Source: Erythrobacter sp. Alg231-14 (lineage in GTDB: Bacteria; Pseudomonadota; Alphaproteobacteria; Sphingomonadales; Sphingomonadaceae). From it: 64,000 nucleotides of DNA. The position numbers and the translations under genes are program-made. The notes under the pieces are model-generated. The model did not search any database, was not told the DNA's origin, and saw only the letters and a program-made list of their open reading frames with translations. The DNA lies in contig NZ_LT702999.1 of the NCBI RefSeq assembly GCF_900149685.1, positions 992,001 to 1,056,000 of the forward strand, written 5' to 3'. This document shows, piece after piece, positions 17,785-27,640 of the stretch (within the stretch, counting starts at the first letter, position 1; every line of letters begins with the position of its first letter).

Positions 17785-18354
17785 TTAGCGGATTTCCTCG
17801 CCAGTGCATTCGCCTTTGAATTCGCCTTTGTTGCTCGCGGTGATCGTCATGTTGCCCATTTCAGATCCTTCCATCGCGATCGACATTTGCATCTCATAGG
17901 ATTCGTCAGTGTAGGTGCCCGTGTTGGTGATTGTGGCGTTGCCTGACCCGGGATCGTTGCAAGACATTTGCATGTCGATCGTCCCACCAGAGAATGTGAA
18001 TTTCTGATAATCGCAACTGGCGTCTTCGTTGCCAGCAAACATTTCCGCTTGTGGCTCTGCGGCCTGTTCTGGTGTCACGCATGTCAACATGGTGTTGACC
18101 TGACCTTTCATCCCCTCGAGCGCTGGGCCGATAAACGCGCGCATCTCTTCGGGAAGGCTCTCTTCATCGATTTCGATGTCGATGAATTCGACTGTGTTTT
18201 CCCACTGACCCGGTTTGATCGAAGCATCCGCGACTGCTGCTTCAACCTCTTCCTGGGTGATCGTGCCATCACCATCGGCATCGGCGTCCGTAGGCGCATC
18301 GCCACAAGCGGTCAGCGCCAAGACTGATACAGCCAAAAAAATACTGGTTCTCAT
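17785..18354 (-). CDS. DUF3617 lipoprotein with an EF-hand loop
   Basis: This 189-residue lipoprotein has lipobox LTAC (Cys17). Immediately after it is a perfect EF-hand calcium loop (residues 25-36, DADGDGTITQEE, with D at 1, 3 and 5, Ile at 8 and Glu at 12). A DUF3617 domain follows: PGQWENTVEF, CVTPEQA, CDYQKFTFSGG. DUF3617 proteins are envelope proteins of unknown role. AAGGAAA before the ATG at 18354 decides the start. The gene next upstream is a DUF3617 paralogue without the EF-hand. The calcium loop is an addition not general to the family. Confidence 0.85.
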   Translation of the reverse strand: MRTSIFLAVSVLALTACGDAPTDADADGDGTITQEEVEAAVADASIKPGQWENTVEFIDIEIDEESLPEEMRAFIGPALEGMKGQVNTMLTCVTPEQAAEPQAEMFAGNEDASCDYQKFTFSGGTIDMQMSCNDPGSGNATITNTGTYTDESYEMQMSIAMEGSEMGNMTITASNKGEFKGECTGEEIR

Positions 18355-18414
18355 AGTGTTTTCCTTATTGGAAGAATTCAAAGTGCAACAATTCTTGATC
18401 AATTAATCGCTGCT

Positions 18415-18909
18415 TTAAGAACAATCGCCGACGCGCTCTTGCGCGATGCGCATTGTCATCGTGCCCGGCCCTATGCCGAAATCACCAGACATAGTCATCG
18501 TGACGTCCGAAGATGTCGCAGAACCGGTGCCTGTCATTTCAATCGTCATGGCGCGTCCATCCACATCGCATGTCATGGCCGCATCAATCTGACCGTTCGA
18601 CGCGTTAAACCGATCATAGGAACATTCACCCTGCTGCGCGCGGTTCATGACCGATTGATAGCCCTCTTCCACCTCTTCGGGTGTTAGGCAGTAATCGAAA
18701 TCACGGTTCATCATGGACCCCATCATATCGGTCACTTGTGGCGGCGCGTCTGGCAAATCGACCGCAAGCAATTGGAGGCTGGCTTGATATTGGCCGGCGG
18801 TGGGACGCATTTCTTCGTCCAGTGTCTGGGCCGCCGCATCGTTGGGCGCCGCGTTCACGACGACCAATCCCGCGACAAAAGTGGCAGCGCCAAGGATTAG
18901 CATTCTCAT
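18415..18909 (-). CDS. DUF3617 family exported protein
   Basis: This 164-residue protein has a signal peptide (about residues 1-27, ending DAAAQ). The DUF3617 domain has the paired features TAGQYQASLQLL, DYCLTPEEVEEG, CSYDRFNASNGQIDAAMTC and a closing cysteine (VGDCS). It is a paralogue of the next gene downstream, which starts 60 bases later. The two are probably co-transcribed and end at the terminator near 17.7 kb. AAGGA lies 7 bases before the ATG at 18909; a longer reading starts at a TTG at 18912. Function is unknown. Confidence 0.85.
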   Translation of the reverse strand: MRMLILGAATFVAGLVVVNAAPNDAAAQTLDEEMRPTAGQYQASLQLLAVDLPDAPPQVTDMMGSMMNRDFDYCLTPEEVEEGYQSVMNRAQQGECSYDRFNASNGQIDAAMTCDVDGRAMTIEMTGTGSATSSDVTMTMSGDFGIGPGTMTMRIAQERVGDCS

Positions 18910-19021
18910 CAATAGGTCCTTTCAAAAAATACGATTCGACGCCGGCTTATTGTGTTTTTTCCTACGCTAGAGTGCGACCGGGCACTTCACAACCGAACCC
19001 AGCGCGCGCATATTGTTGGTT

Positions 19022-21205
19022 ATGTCAGAATTGATCATCAGACGCGGCCTAGACGAACCCGAAACCGGGGAAGAATTCACCCCGCATCGCCCGGATCGAC
19101 CAGAAAAATCGATGCCGGGTAAACCGTTCAAACTGGTGTCGGATTATGAACCGGCGGGCGATCAACCAACGGCCATCGCCGAATTGGTCGCCGGCACGCA
19201 GGATGATGAAAAAACCCAAACTTTGTTGGGGGTGACCGGTTCGGGCAAGACCTTTACCATGGCCAAAGTCATTGAGACTCTTCAACGCCCTGCCCTCATC
19301 CTCGCGCCCAACAAAATTCTCGCCGCGCAGCTTTATGGAGAGTTCAAAAGCTTCTTTCCCGAGAACGCGGTTGAGTATTTCGTATCCTATTACGATTACT
19401 ACCAACCCGAAGCATATGTGCCGCGTTCCGACACCTATATTGAGAAAGAATCCTCGGTAAACGAGGCCATCGATCGTATGCGCCATTCGGCGACGCGGTC
19501 GTTGCTGGAACGCGACGATGTTATAATCGTGGCCTCGGTTTCTTGTTTGTACGGCATTGGGTCGGTTGAGACCTATTCGGCCATGATTTTCGACATCAAA
19601 TCGGGCGATGTCATCGATCAACGTGAATTGATCCGCAAACTCGTCGCGCTGCAATACAAGCGCAACGATGCGGCGTTTGCGCGCGGCAATTTTCGCGTGC
19701 GCGGCGACAATCTTGAGATCTTCCCCTCGCACTACGAAGACATGGCATGGCGCATCAGCTTTTTCGGCGACGAGATCGAAGAAATCGCAGAATTCGACCC
19801 GCTGACCGGTAAGAAAGGCGCCGTGCTGGAAACCGTGCGCGTTTATGCCAATTCGCATTATGTGACGCCCGGTCCCACGATGAAACAAGCCGCCGACGCC
19901 ATTCGTTTTGAATTGGCCCACAGGCTTGAGGAATTGGAAGCGGAAGGTAAATTGCTGGAGCATCAACGGCTTGAGCAGCGCACCAATTTCGATCTTGAGA
20001 TGATTGCCGCCACGGGCAGCTGTGCAGGGATCGAAAATTACTCTCGCTTTCTAACCGGTCGCTTGCCGGGTGAACCCCCGCCTACCCTGTTTGAATATTT
20101 GCCCGAAAACGCGCTTTTGTTCGTGGATGAAAGCCACCAGACTGTCCCGCAAATTGGCGCGATGGCGCGCGGCGATCACCGCCGCAAAATCACTTTGGCC
20201 GAATATGGATTTCGCCTGCCATCGTGCATCGACAACCGCCCCTTGCGGTTCAACGAATGGGACGCAATGCGCCCGCAAACATTCGCTGTCAGCGCGACGC
20301 CTGGCAATTGGGAAATGGAACAAACCGGCGGCGTGTTTGCTGAACAGGTTATCCGGCCAACCGGCCTGATCGATCCGCCGGTCGAAATACGCCCCGTCGA
20401 AGATCAAGTTCAAGATTGCATCCAAGAATGCCTCGCCAATGCGCAAAAGGGGTATCGCACGCTTGTCACCACCTTGACTAAGCGGATGGCCGAAGACCTA
20501 ACCGAGTTTATGCACGAGGCCGGTGTGCGGGTCCGATATATGCATTCCGATGTTGAAACGTTGGAACGGATTGAGCTGATCCGGGATTTGCGCATGGGGG
20601 TGTACGATGTGTTGATCGGCATCAACCTTTTGCGCGAAGGGTTGGACATACCGGAATGTGGGTTGGTCTGCATTCTCGACGCCGACAAAGAAGGATTTTT
20701 GCGCAGCGAGACCAGTTTGGTTCAAACGATTGGCCGGGCGGCGCGCAATGTCGATGGGCGGGTTATTCTATACGCCGACCGGATCACCGGCAGCATGGAA
20801 CGCGCCATGGCCGAAACCGATCGTCGCCGCGAAAAGCAACAGGCGTACAACGATGAACACGGGATCACGCCCAAAACGATCAAACGCGACATTGCCGATA
20901 TCGTCGCTCACACCGCCAGCCAAGACGGGGTTACGGTCGATACCGGCGATGATGAGGTCAACAATCTAGTTGGGCACAATCTGCGCAGCTATATTGAAGA
21001 CCTTGAAAAGCGCATGCGCGATGCTGCCGCCAATCTTGAATTTGAAGAAGCGGGCCGATTGCGCGATGATATCCGGCGGTTGGAAAATGATGAACTCGGC
21101 CTTCCGGATGAACAAAAGAAAGCCCCCAAGGTGGGCCGATCCGACGCCGGCCGTCCCGGCACTCGCAAGACGCGATATGGCCGGACGCAAAGAAAGATGC
21201 GGTGA
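19022..21205 (+). CDS. uvrB: Excinuclease ABC subunit B
   Basis: This 727-residue protein is the damage-verification helicase of nucleotide excision repair, working with UvrA and UvrC on DNA. Walker A is [10 protein letters not shown] and motif II is FVDESH. The beta-hairpin region [12 protein letters not shown] is intact. The helicase motif VI region ([18 protein letters not shown]) and the C-terminal UVR motif that contacts UvrC ([17 protein letters not shown]) are present. The N-terminus is about 30 residues longer than in E. coli, before [14 protein letters not shown]. The frame is open from a TTG at 19013, but the ATG at 19022 is the normal choice. Confidence 0.98.
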   Translation: MSELIIRRGLDEPETGEEFTPHRPDRPEKSMPGKPFKLVSDYEPAGDQPTAIAELVAGTQDDEKTQTLLGVTGSGKTFTMAKVIETLQRPALILAPNKILAAQLYGEFKSFFPENAVEYFVSYYDYYQPEAYVPRSDTYIEKESSVNEAIDRMRHSATRSLLERDDVIIVASVSCLYGIGSVETYSAMIFDIKSGDVIDQRELIRKLVALQYKRNDAAFARGNFRVRGDNLEIFPSHYEDMAWRISFFGDEIEEIAEFDPLTGKKGAVLETVRVYANSHYVTPGPTMKQAADAIRFELAHRLEELEAEGKLLEHQRLEQRTNFDLEMIAATGSCAGIENYSRFLTGRLPGEPPPTLFEYLPENALLFVDESHQTVPQIGAMARGDHRRKITLAEYGFRLPSCIDNRPLRFNEWDAMRPQTFAVSATPGNWEMEQTGGVFAEQVIRPTGLIDPPVEIRPVEDQVQDCIQECLANAQKGYRTLVTTLTKRMAEDLTEFMHEAGVRVRYMHSDVETLERIELIRDLRMGVYDVLIGINLLREGLDIPECGLVCILDADKEGFLRSETSLVQTIGRAARNVDGRVILYADRITGSMERAMAETDRRREKQQAYNDEHGITPKTIKRDIADIVAHTASQDGVTVDTGDDEVNNLVGHNLRSYIEDLEKRMRDAAANLEFEEAGRLRDDIRRLENDELGLPDEQKKAPKVGRSDAGRPGTRKTRYGRTQRKMR

Positions 21206-21223
21206 CCAAATCGCCACCGAAAA

Positions 21224-21248
21224 GGGCCGCCCCTTAAAGGAGCGGCCC
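21224..21248. terminator. Bidirectional terminator between uvrB and the DUF1761 gene
   Basis: GGGCCGC and GCGGCCC form a 7-base stem, extended inward by CC/GG. It is followed by a T-rich stretch on the plus strand and TTTTCGG on the minus strand. It lies between two convergent genes. Confidence 0.75.
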
Positions 21249-21279
21249 GATTGGATTTTGGTTGTTTAGAGCACCGTGA

Positions 21280-21708
21280 TCAATCTCGACCTCGGAAAAA
21301 GCCAAGGATCGCACAGCTCACAACATAGCCAACCAGCAGGTGGACAAAATCGAGTCCTACCGCACCGGCCGCACGTCCCTCATACACCCAATTGTAGCCT
21401 AGAATGGGCAGCGCAATGAACACGGCAATGGTCGCCCCGACCTTAATCGATGTGCCGATGTCTGAGGCGCCCACATGGTTCATGATCCACGCCAAGCCGA
21501 CGACCTGAATAAGCGGCATCACAAAACCCCAAACGAACATCATCGCACCAAGCTGTGCGTTGCGCGCGAGCGCTTCTTCCTCGGTCATTCCCACCTGTTC
21601 GAGCCAAAGCTCGCCAAACAGAACGCCGAAAATTAGAAACCCAACCATGTAGAAAACGACCGCAGCAATTACGATCGCTAACAAAGAAGATCCGAATATT
21701 TTTGGCAT
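21280..21708 (-). CDS. DUF1761 family membrane protein
   Basis: This 142-residue protein has four predicted membrane helices (about 8-30, 55-76, 85-105 and 117-137). The spacing is that of DUF1761, including the start FGSSLLAIVIAAVVFYMVGFLIFG and the glycine/tyrosine segment ILGYNWVYEG. The family has no established function. It is convergent with uvrB, across a shared terminator. The ATG follows a purine-rich GGGGAGAAAATC, a good ribosome-binding site. Confidence 0.8.
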   Translation of the reverse strand: MPKIFGSSLLAIVIAAVVFYMVGFLIFGVLFGELWLEQVGMTEEEALARNAQLGAMMFVWGFVMPLIQVVGLAWIMNHVGASDIGTSIKVGATIAVFIALPILGYNWVYEGRAAGAVGLDFVHLLVGYVVSCAILGFFRGRD

Positions 21709-21867
21709 GATTTTCTCCCCTCCAATCTACCAAGTTCGACCACGAATAATCGCTGATGGCCGAATTTCCAAATCGGGCCGGGACGTGTGGTGCCCTAGTT
21801 ATTTGGAAACGCCCGTATCAGAGCCAAACTTTGCTAGGCTCGTAAGAGTGGCTATGAGCCGATCGCA

Positions 21868-22479
21868 ATGATCAAGACTGCAAACACTACGGTTCTCATT
21901 TTGCTGCTTTCTGGTGCCGCCGCGTGCAAGCCGCCGCCAACCGATGCGGATATTGTGCGCGATATGCCGGGGGACGTTGCGACCTTTGCTTCGGACCCGC
22001 TGCCATCACCCGATACCGAAGGGGCGTTTTGGGCGGTGCCTGAGGTTGATGAACCCCGCATAATTTACGGCGTCAGCAGCCAACCTCCTCTGATCGCGCT
22101 GCGCTGTGTCAGTCCCGAGGACATGGTCCCGGTTGTCCAAATCACGCGCCTTTCCCCGGCCGATGACGGTGCAGAAGCGCTGCTGGCGATGGTGGGTAAC
22201 GGCCATATTGGACGGATCCCGGTGGATTCCACCGATGTGAGAGGGCGCGGCGTGTGGCACGGCGGCGCGCCAGCGGCTGATCTTGCGTGGGAGGCCTTGG
22301 CCGGTCCGCGGCAATTGACGTTGACAGTACCGGGCGCAGGCATGGTCACGATCAACCCCAGCACAATGCCAGGCGCATTGATTGTGGCGTGCCGCAGCGG
22401 GGAAGTATTTGTTCCCTCGCCGCCTGAGCTGGAACCTGAAATCGAACGTCCTGAGGACGCGCCCTCACCGGTCCCGTAA
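21868..22479 (+). CDS. Putative lipoprotein of unknown family
   Basis: This is a 203-residue protein with an N-terminal hydrophobic segment ending in a lipobox-like SGAAAC (Cys20). A globular part follows that I do not recognise, then a proline/glutamate-rich tail (about 180-203, PSPPELEPEIERPEDAPSP). It holds two further cysteines (LRCVSPE, VACRSGE). Its end overlaps the 3' end of the convergent DsbD-like gene by 15 bases. Export to the periplasm is inferred. No function is assigned. Confidence 0.6.
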   Translation: MIKTANTTVLILLLSGAAACKPPPTDADIVRDMPGDVATFASDPLPSPDTEGAFWAVPEVDEPRIIYGVSSQPPLIALRCVSPEDMVPVVQITRLSPADDGAEALLAMVGNGHIGRIPVDSTDVRGRGVWHGGAPAADLAWEALAGPRQLTLTVPGAGMVTINPSTMPGALIVACRSGEVFVPSPPELEPEIERPEDAPSPVP

Positions 22480-24543
22480 GGCACGCTCTATCAGCATGTC
22501 TTGGGTCAAAACCTGCGGCAATTGTTCGGCCTCTTCGCCCGGTTCATACCACAGGTAGAGCGGAACACCCGCCGCGCCATGTTCGGTTAGGAACATGGTG
22601 ATTTCTTCATCACGTACGGTCCAGTCGCCTACGATCGGGATCACGCCCGCTTCTTCAAAAGCCTGCATCGTCGCTTCGCGATCAATTGCAATGCGTTCAT
22701 TCACTTTGCAGGTGACGCACCAATCGGCGGTGAACCAGACGAAAACCGGCCGCCCTTCATTGTCACCGCGCTCGCGCGCTTCGTCTAAGGCTTCGCGTGA
22801 AAAACTGCTTTCGGCACCCGTTTCATAGCTGGACGGCAGAGCAAAGGCCGCGAAGATTAGGAACGGCGCAGCGATTAGACCAAATGCGGGCCACGCCATC
22901 TTGCCCGCATTCTGCAGTCGGCCGACCACCGCCAGCGCCAGCACAATCCCGAACAGCATGATCAATGCAACCAGCGCAAAACCACGCCCGCCCAATTGCG
23001 CTGTGAGCCAAATAAGCGCCAACGCGGTTAGCCCCATCGGGATCGCCATTAAACGGCGGAATGTCTCCATCCATGCACCCGGCTTTGGCAAGACCCGCCG
23101 AAAGGCCGGAACAAGCCCGATCAAAAGGAATGGCAAAGCCAATCCCAATCCCAACATCGCAAACAACAACAAGGCCAGCGGCGTCGGCAACAACAAGGCC
23201 GCCCCCAATGCCGCCGCCATAAATGGCCCCGTGCACGGCGTGGCGGCAAACGCGGCCAACAATCCGGTGGCGAACGCGCCGCCGGCGCCTTTACGCGCGC
23301 CCGAACCGGTGTCGATGCTGGGCAATTCAAATGTGCCGGCAAAATTCGCGGTGATCACGGTGGCCATGATCAACAACACGATCACCACGCTAGGGCTCTG
23401 CAATTGAAACGCCCAGCCCACTTGCTCCCCTGCTGCGCGCAACGCCAACATTACCGCGCCAAGCGCGACACAGGCGATCACCACGCCGGCTGTGTAGGCG
23501 ACACCCTCAATCCGCGCTTCGGCCTCGCTGCTGCCCGCTCGCACAAGCGACATCGCTTTCAAGCTAAGGATCGGAAACACACAAGGCATGATGTTCAAAA
23601 TAAGCCCGCCGACCAGCGCACCGAGGATCAAGGTCCAGAGCGGAGGCGTGTTGTCCATCGAGATCGGGCCAGCAATAAGCTCCCCTCCGGTTGGGACATT
23701 GCCGGGCGCGGCGACGAAACGAACGCCGGAATTCGCTTCAAATGCCAAAATCCCCAATACTGTGTCATCTGTCATAGGGCCGCGGAATTCGCTCAATGGA
23801 ATTTCAACGACCAACAAATCATCGGCACGTCTGAAAGATTGCACCGCTGAATATTCGACCAGCCGGCTTTGCGCGACAAAGAGGTGCGGGTCGGGCAAAT
23901 CCACGCTCGCGGGCAATGGCACCGCGATACGCAGCAGATTGCCAGTCGTTTCATAGATCGCCTTTGCGTCCAATGTTGGCGCAATTTGCGCCCGCCACAT
24001 TACGAAATCGCCGCCTTGGCCTGCGCTCAACCGGGCGTCTTGCGGCACGCAAATTTGATCGGTGCAGGCGAGATATTCGGCAAGCCCGTCGATGATGGGA
24101 ATTCCATCAATCACCGCATCATTGGGCACCTGAACCGGGATTAGTACCGCGTACTGCCCTTCGTAAATGTGGTTCATCAACCCCGAAATCAGCAATGTCT
24201 CTGGCACCGGATACAACGCGTCGCCAGCGACCCATCCCTCTGGCAGGTCGAGCGATACGACCATGCCCAGCCCAGCATCGCCGGGGTTTGACCAATATCC
24301 ATGCCATTCGGGCGCGACCGGCGTAAATCTCAGCGCCAGCATCCATTCTTCGCCAGCGCGCGGCATACCATCGGCGAACATTTGGACCGCAATGTTGTCA
24401 TCGCCGTACCGCACCTCTCGATCTGCGGCCGGCACGTCCTCAAAAGCGGCACTTGGCACGCTCCCAACCAAAAACAGGGCCGACAAAGCCCAAATCAACG
24501 CTTTCAACCATGCGCGAAGTGCAAAGGGGGATGCAGCGAACAA
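22465..24543 (-). CDS. DsbD-like protein-disulfide reductase
   Basis: This 692-residue protein has three parts. The first is an exported N-terminal domain (about 40-290). The second is an eight-helix CcdA-type core with paired cysteines (NIMPCVFPILSLKAM and ATPCTGPFMAAA). The third is a C-terminal thioredoxin domain with WCVTC and cis-Pro in AGVPLYLW. It moves electrons from cytoplasmic thioredoxin to periplasmic reductases. Domain order matches DsbD/ScsB, but the N-terminal domain is larger than in E. coli DsbD, so ScsB-like is possible. The start is TTG 24543, supported by AGAGG six bases upstream. A second, smaller CcdA-thioredoxin pair lies at 9.1-10.3 kb. Confidence 0.92.
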   Translation of the reverse strand: MFAASPFALRAWLKALIWALSALFLVGSVPSAAFEDVPAADREVRYGDDNIAVQMFADGMPRAGEEWMLALRFTPVAPEWHGYWSNPGDAGLGMVVSLDLPEGWVAGDALYPVPETLLISGLMNHIYEGQYAVLIPVQVPNDAVIDGIPIIDGLAEYLACTDQICVPQDARLSAGQGGDFVMWRAQIAPTLDAKAIYETTGNLLRIAVPLPASVDLPDPHLFVAQSRLVEYSAVQSFRRADDLLVVEIPLSEFRGPMTDDTVLGILAFEANSGVRFVAAPGNVPTGGELIAGPISMDNTPPLWTLILGALVGGLILNIMPCVFPILSLKAMSLVRAGSSEAEARIEGVAYTAGVVIACVALGAVMLALRAAGEQVGWAFQLQSPSVVIVLLIMATVITANFAGTFELPSIDTGSGARKGAGGAFATGLLAAFAATPCTGPFMAAALGAALLLPTPLALLLFAMLGLGLALPFLLIGLVPAFRRVLPKPGAWMETFRRLMAIPMGLTALALIWLTAQLGGRGFALVALIMLFGIVLALAVVGRLQNAGKMAWPAFGLIAAPFLIFAAFALPSSYETGAESSFSREALDEARERGDNEGRPVFVWFTADWCVTCKVNERIAIDREATMQAFEEAGVIPIVGDWTVRDEEITMFLTEHGAAGVPLYLWYEPGEEAEQLPQVLTQDMLIERALRDR

Positions 24544-24650
24544 TCTTGCCTCTTATCAAATGGCCAGAGTAGAGAGAGTGACGTAAGAAATACGCCTAGC
24601 GGGCCAAATAGGGTTCGGCAAAGACTGGTTGAAGGGTTACGGATAATCGG

Positions 24651-25892
24651 ATGAGCAACGCAGCCACAAACAACGCCGATACGCAGACACGCGACCTCCT
24701 TATTTTGGGCGGAGGTTTGGTGGGTATGACACTAGCCCTGGCCGCCGCGCGTCAAGGAATTTCCAGCCATGTGATCGATCGGGCGGATCCGGCGGAATTG
24801 ACCGCACCCGGCTTCGATGACCGCGCCACTGCGATCTCTACGGCCAGCTGGCATCTGTTCACCAATATTGGCATCGCCGATGGGCTTGAGGAATTCGCCT
24901 GCGACATCGCCAGCATTGCGGTGACCGATCAAAACAAGCCGGGCAAGCTCGATTTCACGCCGAGTGCGGATGAAGGGACTTTGGGCCGGATGTTTCCCAA
25001 CCGGCGTTTGCGGCTCGCCATGTTTGAGGCCGCGGCCAAAGAACCGTTAATCAATTGGGCATCCAAGGCCGAGATCACAGAACGTCAACGCAACGAATTT
25101 GGCGTTGCGGCGGTTCTTCAGGATGGTCGCACATTAAAAGGCCGTTTGATGGTCGCTGCCGAAGGGCGAGGCTCTCCGACAAGAGAAAGTGCCGGCATCA
25201 CCATCGCCAAATGGGATTACAAGCATCGCGCCGTCATCGCCGGTCTCACCCATTCAAAACCGCACGACAATGTCGCGTGGGAAATCTTCTATCCCGCCGG
25301 ACCGTTTGCTTTGCTGCCCATGCGCGACGATGCCGATGGCACGCACCGATCCTCTTTGGTTTGGACGGTGTCGGAAGAAGATGGAAAAGCGGTCACCAAA
25401 TTGGGCGACCGGGCGTTTCTGGCCGAATTGCAGAAACGCATGGGCGATATTTTGGGCGAGGTGACCAGCGTGGGCGTTCGATCCAGCTGGCCGCTGGGTT
25501 TCCACCACACCGCAAAAATCACTAGCGAACGGCTCGCCCTTATCGGGGATGCCGCGCATGGCATTCACCCCATCGCAGGACAGGGTTTGAACTTGGGCCT
25601 GCGCGATGCCGCCGCTTTGATTGAAGTGATTGCAGAAGGCGCGCGGATAGGTTTGGATCCGGGCGACGCCAATCTGCTGAAACGGTATGAGAATTGGCGC
25701 GGATTGGATTCATTTATGGTCGCATTGGCCACGGATGGTCTGACGCGATTGTTCGGTGTTCCGGGCAAAACCGCATCCGCAGTGCGCCGGTTTGGCATGG
25801 GCGCAGTGCAACGCACGCCGTTGCTCAAAACGTTCTTTATGGACGAGGCGCGCGGCGTATCCGGCGCATTGCCAGAGCTTTTGCGCGCTTAA
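24651..25892 (+). CDS. UbiH/UbiF/COQ6-family FAD-dependent hydroxylase
   Basis: This 413-residue flavin monooxygenase has the N-terminal GGGLVGMTLALAAARQG nucleotide-binding fold. A DG-type motif follows in the middle (AAEGRGSPTRESAGI), then LIGDAAHGIHPIAGQGLNLG (FAD ribose binding). The family hydroxylates the benzoquinone ring in ubiquinone synthesis, using O2 and NAD(P)H at the membrane. Which ring position cannot be told from sequence. Other ubi genes are not in view. It is convergent with the Mic60 gene; the two ends overlap by 4 bases. Confidence 0.9.
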   Translation: MSNAATNNADTQTRDLLILGGGLVGMTLALAAARQGISSHVIDRADPAELTAPGFDDRATAISTASWHLFTNIGIADGLEEFACDIASIAVTDQNKPGKLDFTPSADEGTLGRMFPNRRLRLAMFEAAAKEPLINWASKAEITERQRNEFGVAAVLQDGRTLKGRLMVAAEGRGSPTRESAGITIAKWDYKHRAVIAGLTHSKPHDNVAWEIFYPAGPFALLPMRDDADGTHRSSLVWTVSEEDGKAVTKLGDRAFLAELQKRMGDILGEVTSVGVRSSWPLGFHHTAKITSERLALIGDAAHGIHPIAGQGLNLGLRDAAALIEVIAEGARIGLDPGDANLLKRYENWRGLDSFMVALATDGLTRLFGVPGKTASAVRRFGMGAVQRTPLLKTFFMDEARGVSGALPELLRA

Positions 25893-26857
25893 TCCGTCTG
25901 TTCGATGGGGCTTGGCTGACGAACGATGTTGCCCGCGCCATCGCGAAGACCGCTTTGATCCAGAACAGCCGCCGTCTCAATCACTTCAAGCGCGGCCATC
26001 GCATCGCGATACCGTTCTGCATCGGCGATCCAATTGTCCGCCGCTTGTGCACCGGGCATGCCTTTGATCTCATCAATGGCGTTTTGATAACGCCCTTGTT
26101 CCAACGCGATGCGGGCGCGTTCCAACCGGCGTTCGGGTTGCGGTGACGGTGTGTTTTCGCGGCGCACAACGAACAATTCGCTGATTTCCCGTTGCAGCCG
26201 ATCCCAGCTCATCCCTTCGTCCCGTTCGACCAATTCGGTGCCCAAACCGTCCAACCGCGCGGTTAGATTGTCGATCCGAATGGGTTCGCGGGCAAAATTG
26301 ATGATCCGGCTTACCGCGTTGGGCCATTGATCGGAAAAACGCAGCCGCAATTGATCCGACAAATATCCCAATTCTGCGCCTCTTTCGACGGCGCGGCGCG
26401 TTGCAAAAGCGATCAACAAGCCTTCCGCCCGCGCGGCGTTGCCCGCAGCGGCCTGAGCCTGAAGATCAAGTCGCGCCAATCGTTGTTCCGCCGCAGCAAG
26501 GCGTTGATCGATGCCGCCTTGTTGATCGACGACCCGACTAACCGCTTCTGCGGCGACTTCGGCGTCTTCACCTTCCAACGCTGCCACGGCTTCGGCCAGA
26601 GGACCGGTTGCCAAAGGACTGGGTGATGCGATGACTTCCGATGACGCAGGTCCGTTGGCCCCACCCTCTATCGTTAGCGCATCGGGCAGCGCAGGCGGTG
26701 CATCCGCCGCCGCCAAAACAGCCGATTCAGCCGGGCTAAGATTGTACCAGACCACATAACCGACCAGCGCGCCTCCAACCAAGAATGACGCCAATGCGGC
26801 CAGCATAAAGCCTCTCATAGAGGTCGGCTTTTTGCGGCTGCCATATTTCGATTCCAT
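25889..26857 (-). CDS. Mic60/mitofilin homologue
   Basis: This 322-residue protein has a short basic N-terminus (YGSRKKPTSMR), one membrane helix (about 15-37), a linker, a coiled-coil region (about 85-160 with QGGIDQRLAAAEQRLARLDLQ) and a C-terminal helical segment (about 150-320). The end is similar to the mitofilin signature (ALEQGRYQNAIDEIKGM). Alphaproteobacterial Mic60 proteins sit next to hemC and hemD and shape intracytoplasmic membranes; mitochondrial Mic60 does so in cristae. Gene order here (hemC, hemD, this gene) supports that identity. The ATG at 26857 follows a GTG at 26860. Confidence 0.82.
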   Translation of the reverse strand: MESKYGSRKKPTSMRGFMLAALASFLVGGALVGYVVWYNLSPAESAVLAAADAPPALPDALTIEGGANGPASSEVIASPSPLATGPLAEAVAALEGEDAEVAAEAVSRVVDQQGGIDQRLAAAEQRLARLDLQAQAAAGNAARAEGLLIAFATRRAVERGAELGYLSDQLRLRFSDQWPNAVSRIINFAREPIRIDNLTARLDGLGTELVERDEGMSWDRLQREISELFVVRRENTPSPQPERRLERARIALEQGRYQNAIDEIKGMPGAQAADNWIADAERYRDAMAALEVIETAAVLDQSGLRDGAGNIVRQPSPIEQTD

Positions 26858-26930
26858 CACGTATCCGTATCTTGCGACCCATCGCAGTTACCGTTGTCAC
26901 AGCGGCATCTCTGCGGGGAATAATATGCCT

Positions 26931-27620
26931 CTATATGGACAATGTTCGGTTCAATTCCAACGCCATTTCCAACATCGCACGATCATTGGGTGTGTTGGCA
27001 ACGTGGACTGCCCGCCAACCGGTTCCGGCAGCTTGCGCCACACGCGGCCCAATCACGACCAAAATGATGCGCCCGCGCTGCAACGCCAAACGCCTGCTTT
27101 CGCGCACAAATTGTTCCGCAGCGGCGGCAGAATGCAACAACACGGTTAGCCCAAGATCATGCAGTGGGCGAAGGGGTTCCGGCAGTTCTTGAGGGATGCT
27201 TTCATACGCAATAATTGTGCGGATAAAGACATCTTTGGGTGCAGTAAGCTCCACATGCTGCGCGCCGGCGATCCGCAAAAGGTGCGTTTGCGCAGGGATT
27301 TGGTCGATGACATTTTGCAAGCCACCAACCCCGACGCCGGCGATAGTAAATCCGTGCTCACGCGCCGTTGCAGCGGTTGTTTCCCCGACCGCATAGACCG
27401 GCTTGGCCTTTAGCTGTTCCAACTGTGCGCCGCCTAGGCGGATGGCGTTGGCGCTACCGATCAAAAGAGCATCGATTGTCTCGGGGTTTGGGCAATCCCA
27501 TGCGCGTGGAACCACCTCAAAAAGAGGATACCCAATCGCATTCAACCCCATCGCATCCGCCGCAGCGACGGTGTTGGAAAGGCCCGGTTCTGGCCGCACA
27601 ACAAGAACATATCCGCCCAT
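26931..27620 (-). CDS. hemD: Uroporphyrinogen-III synthase
   Basis: This 229-residue protein closes and rearranges hydroxymethylbilane to uroporphyrinogen III. It shows the two-lobed fold with VLVVRPEPGLSNTVAAADA at the start and VYAVGETTAATAREHGF in the second lobe. HemD is poorly conserved, so context matters: it lies 20 bases after hemC on the same strand. A 70-base gap separates it from the Mic60 gene. Length is normal for the family. Confidence 0.92.
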   Translation of the reverse strand: MGGYVLVVRPEPGLSNTVAAADAMGLNAIGYPLFEVVPRAWDCPNPETIDALLIGSANAIRLGGAQLEQLKAKPVYAVGETTAATAREHGFTIAGVGVGGLQNVIDQIPAQTHLLRIAGAQHVELTAPKDVFIRTIIAYESIPQELPEPLRPLHDLGLTVLLHSAAAAEQFVRESRRLALQRGRIILVVIGPRVAQAAGTGWRAVHVANTPNDRAMLEMALELNRTLSI

Positions 27621-27640
27621 TGCTTCGCTCCCGGCGCGCT

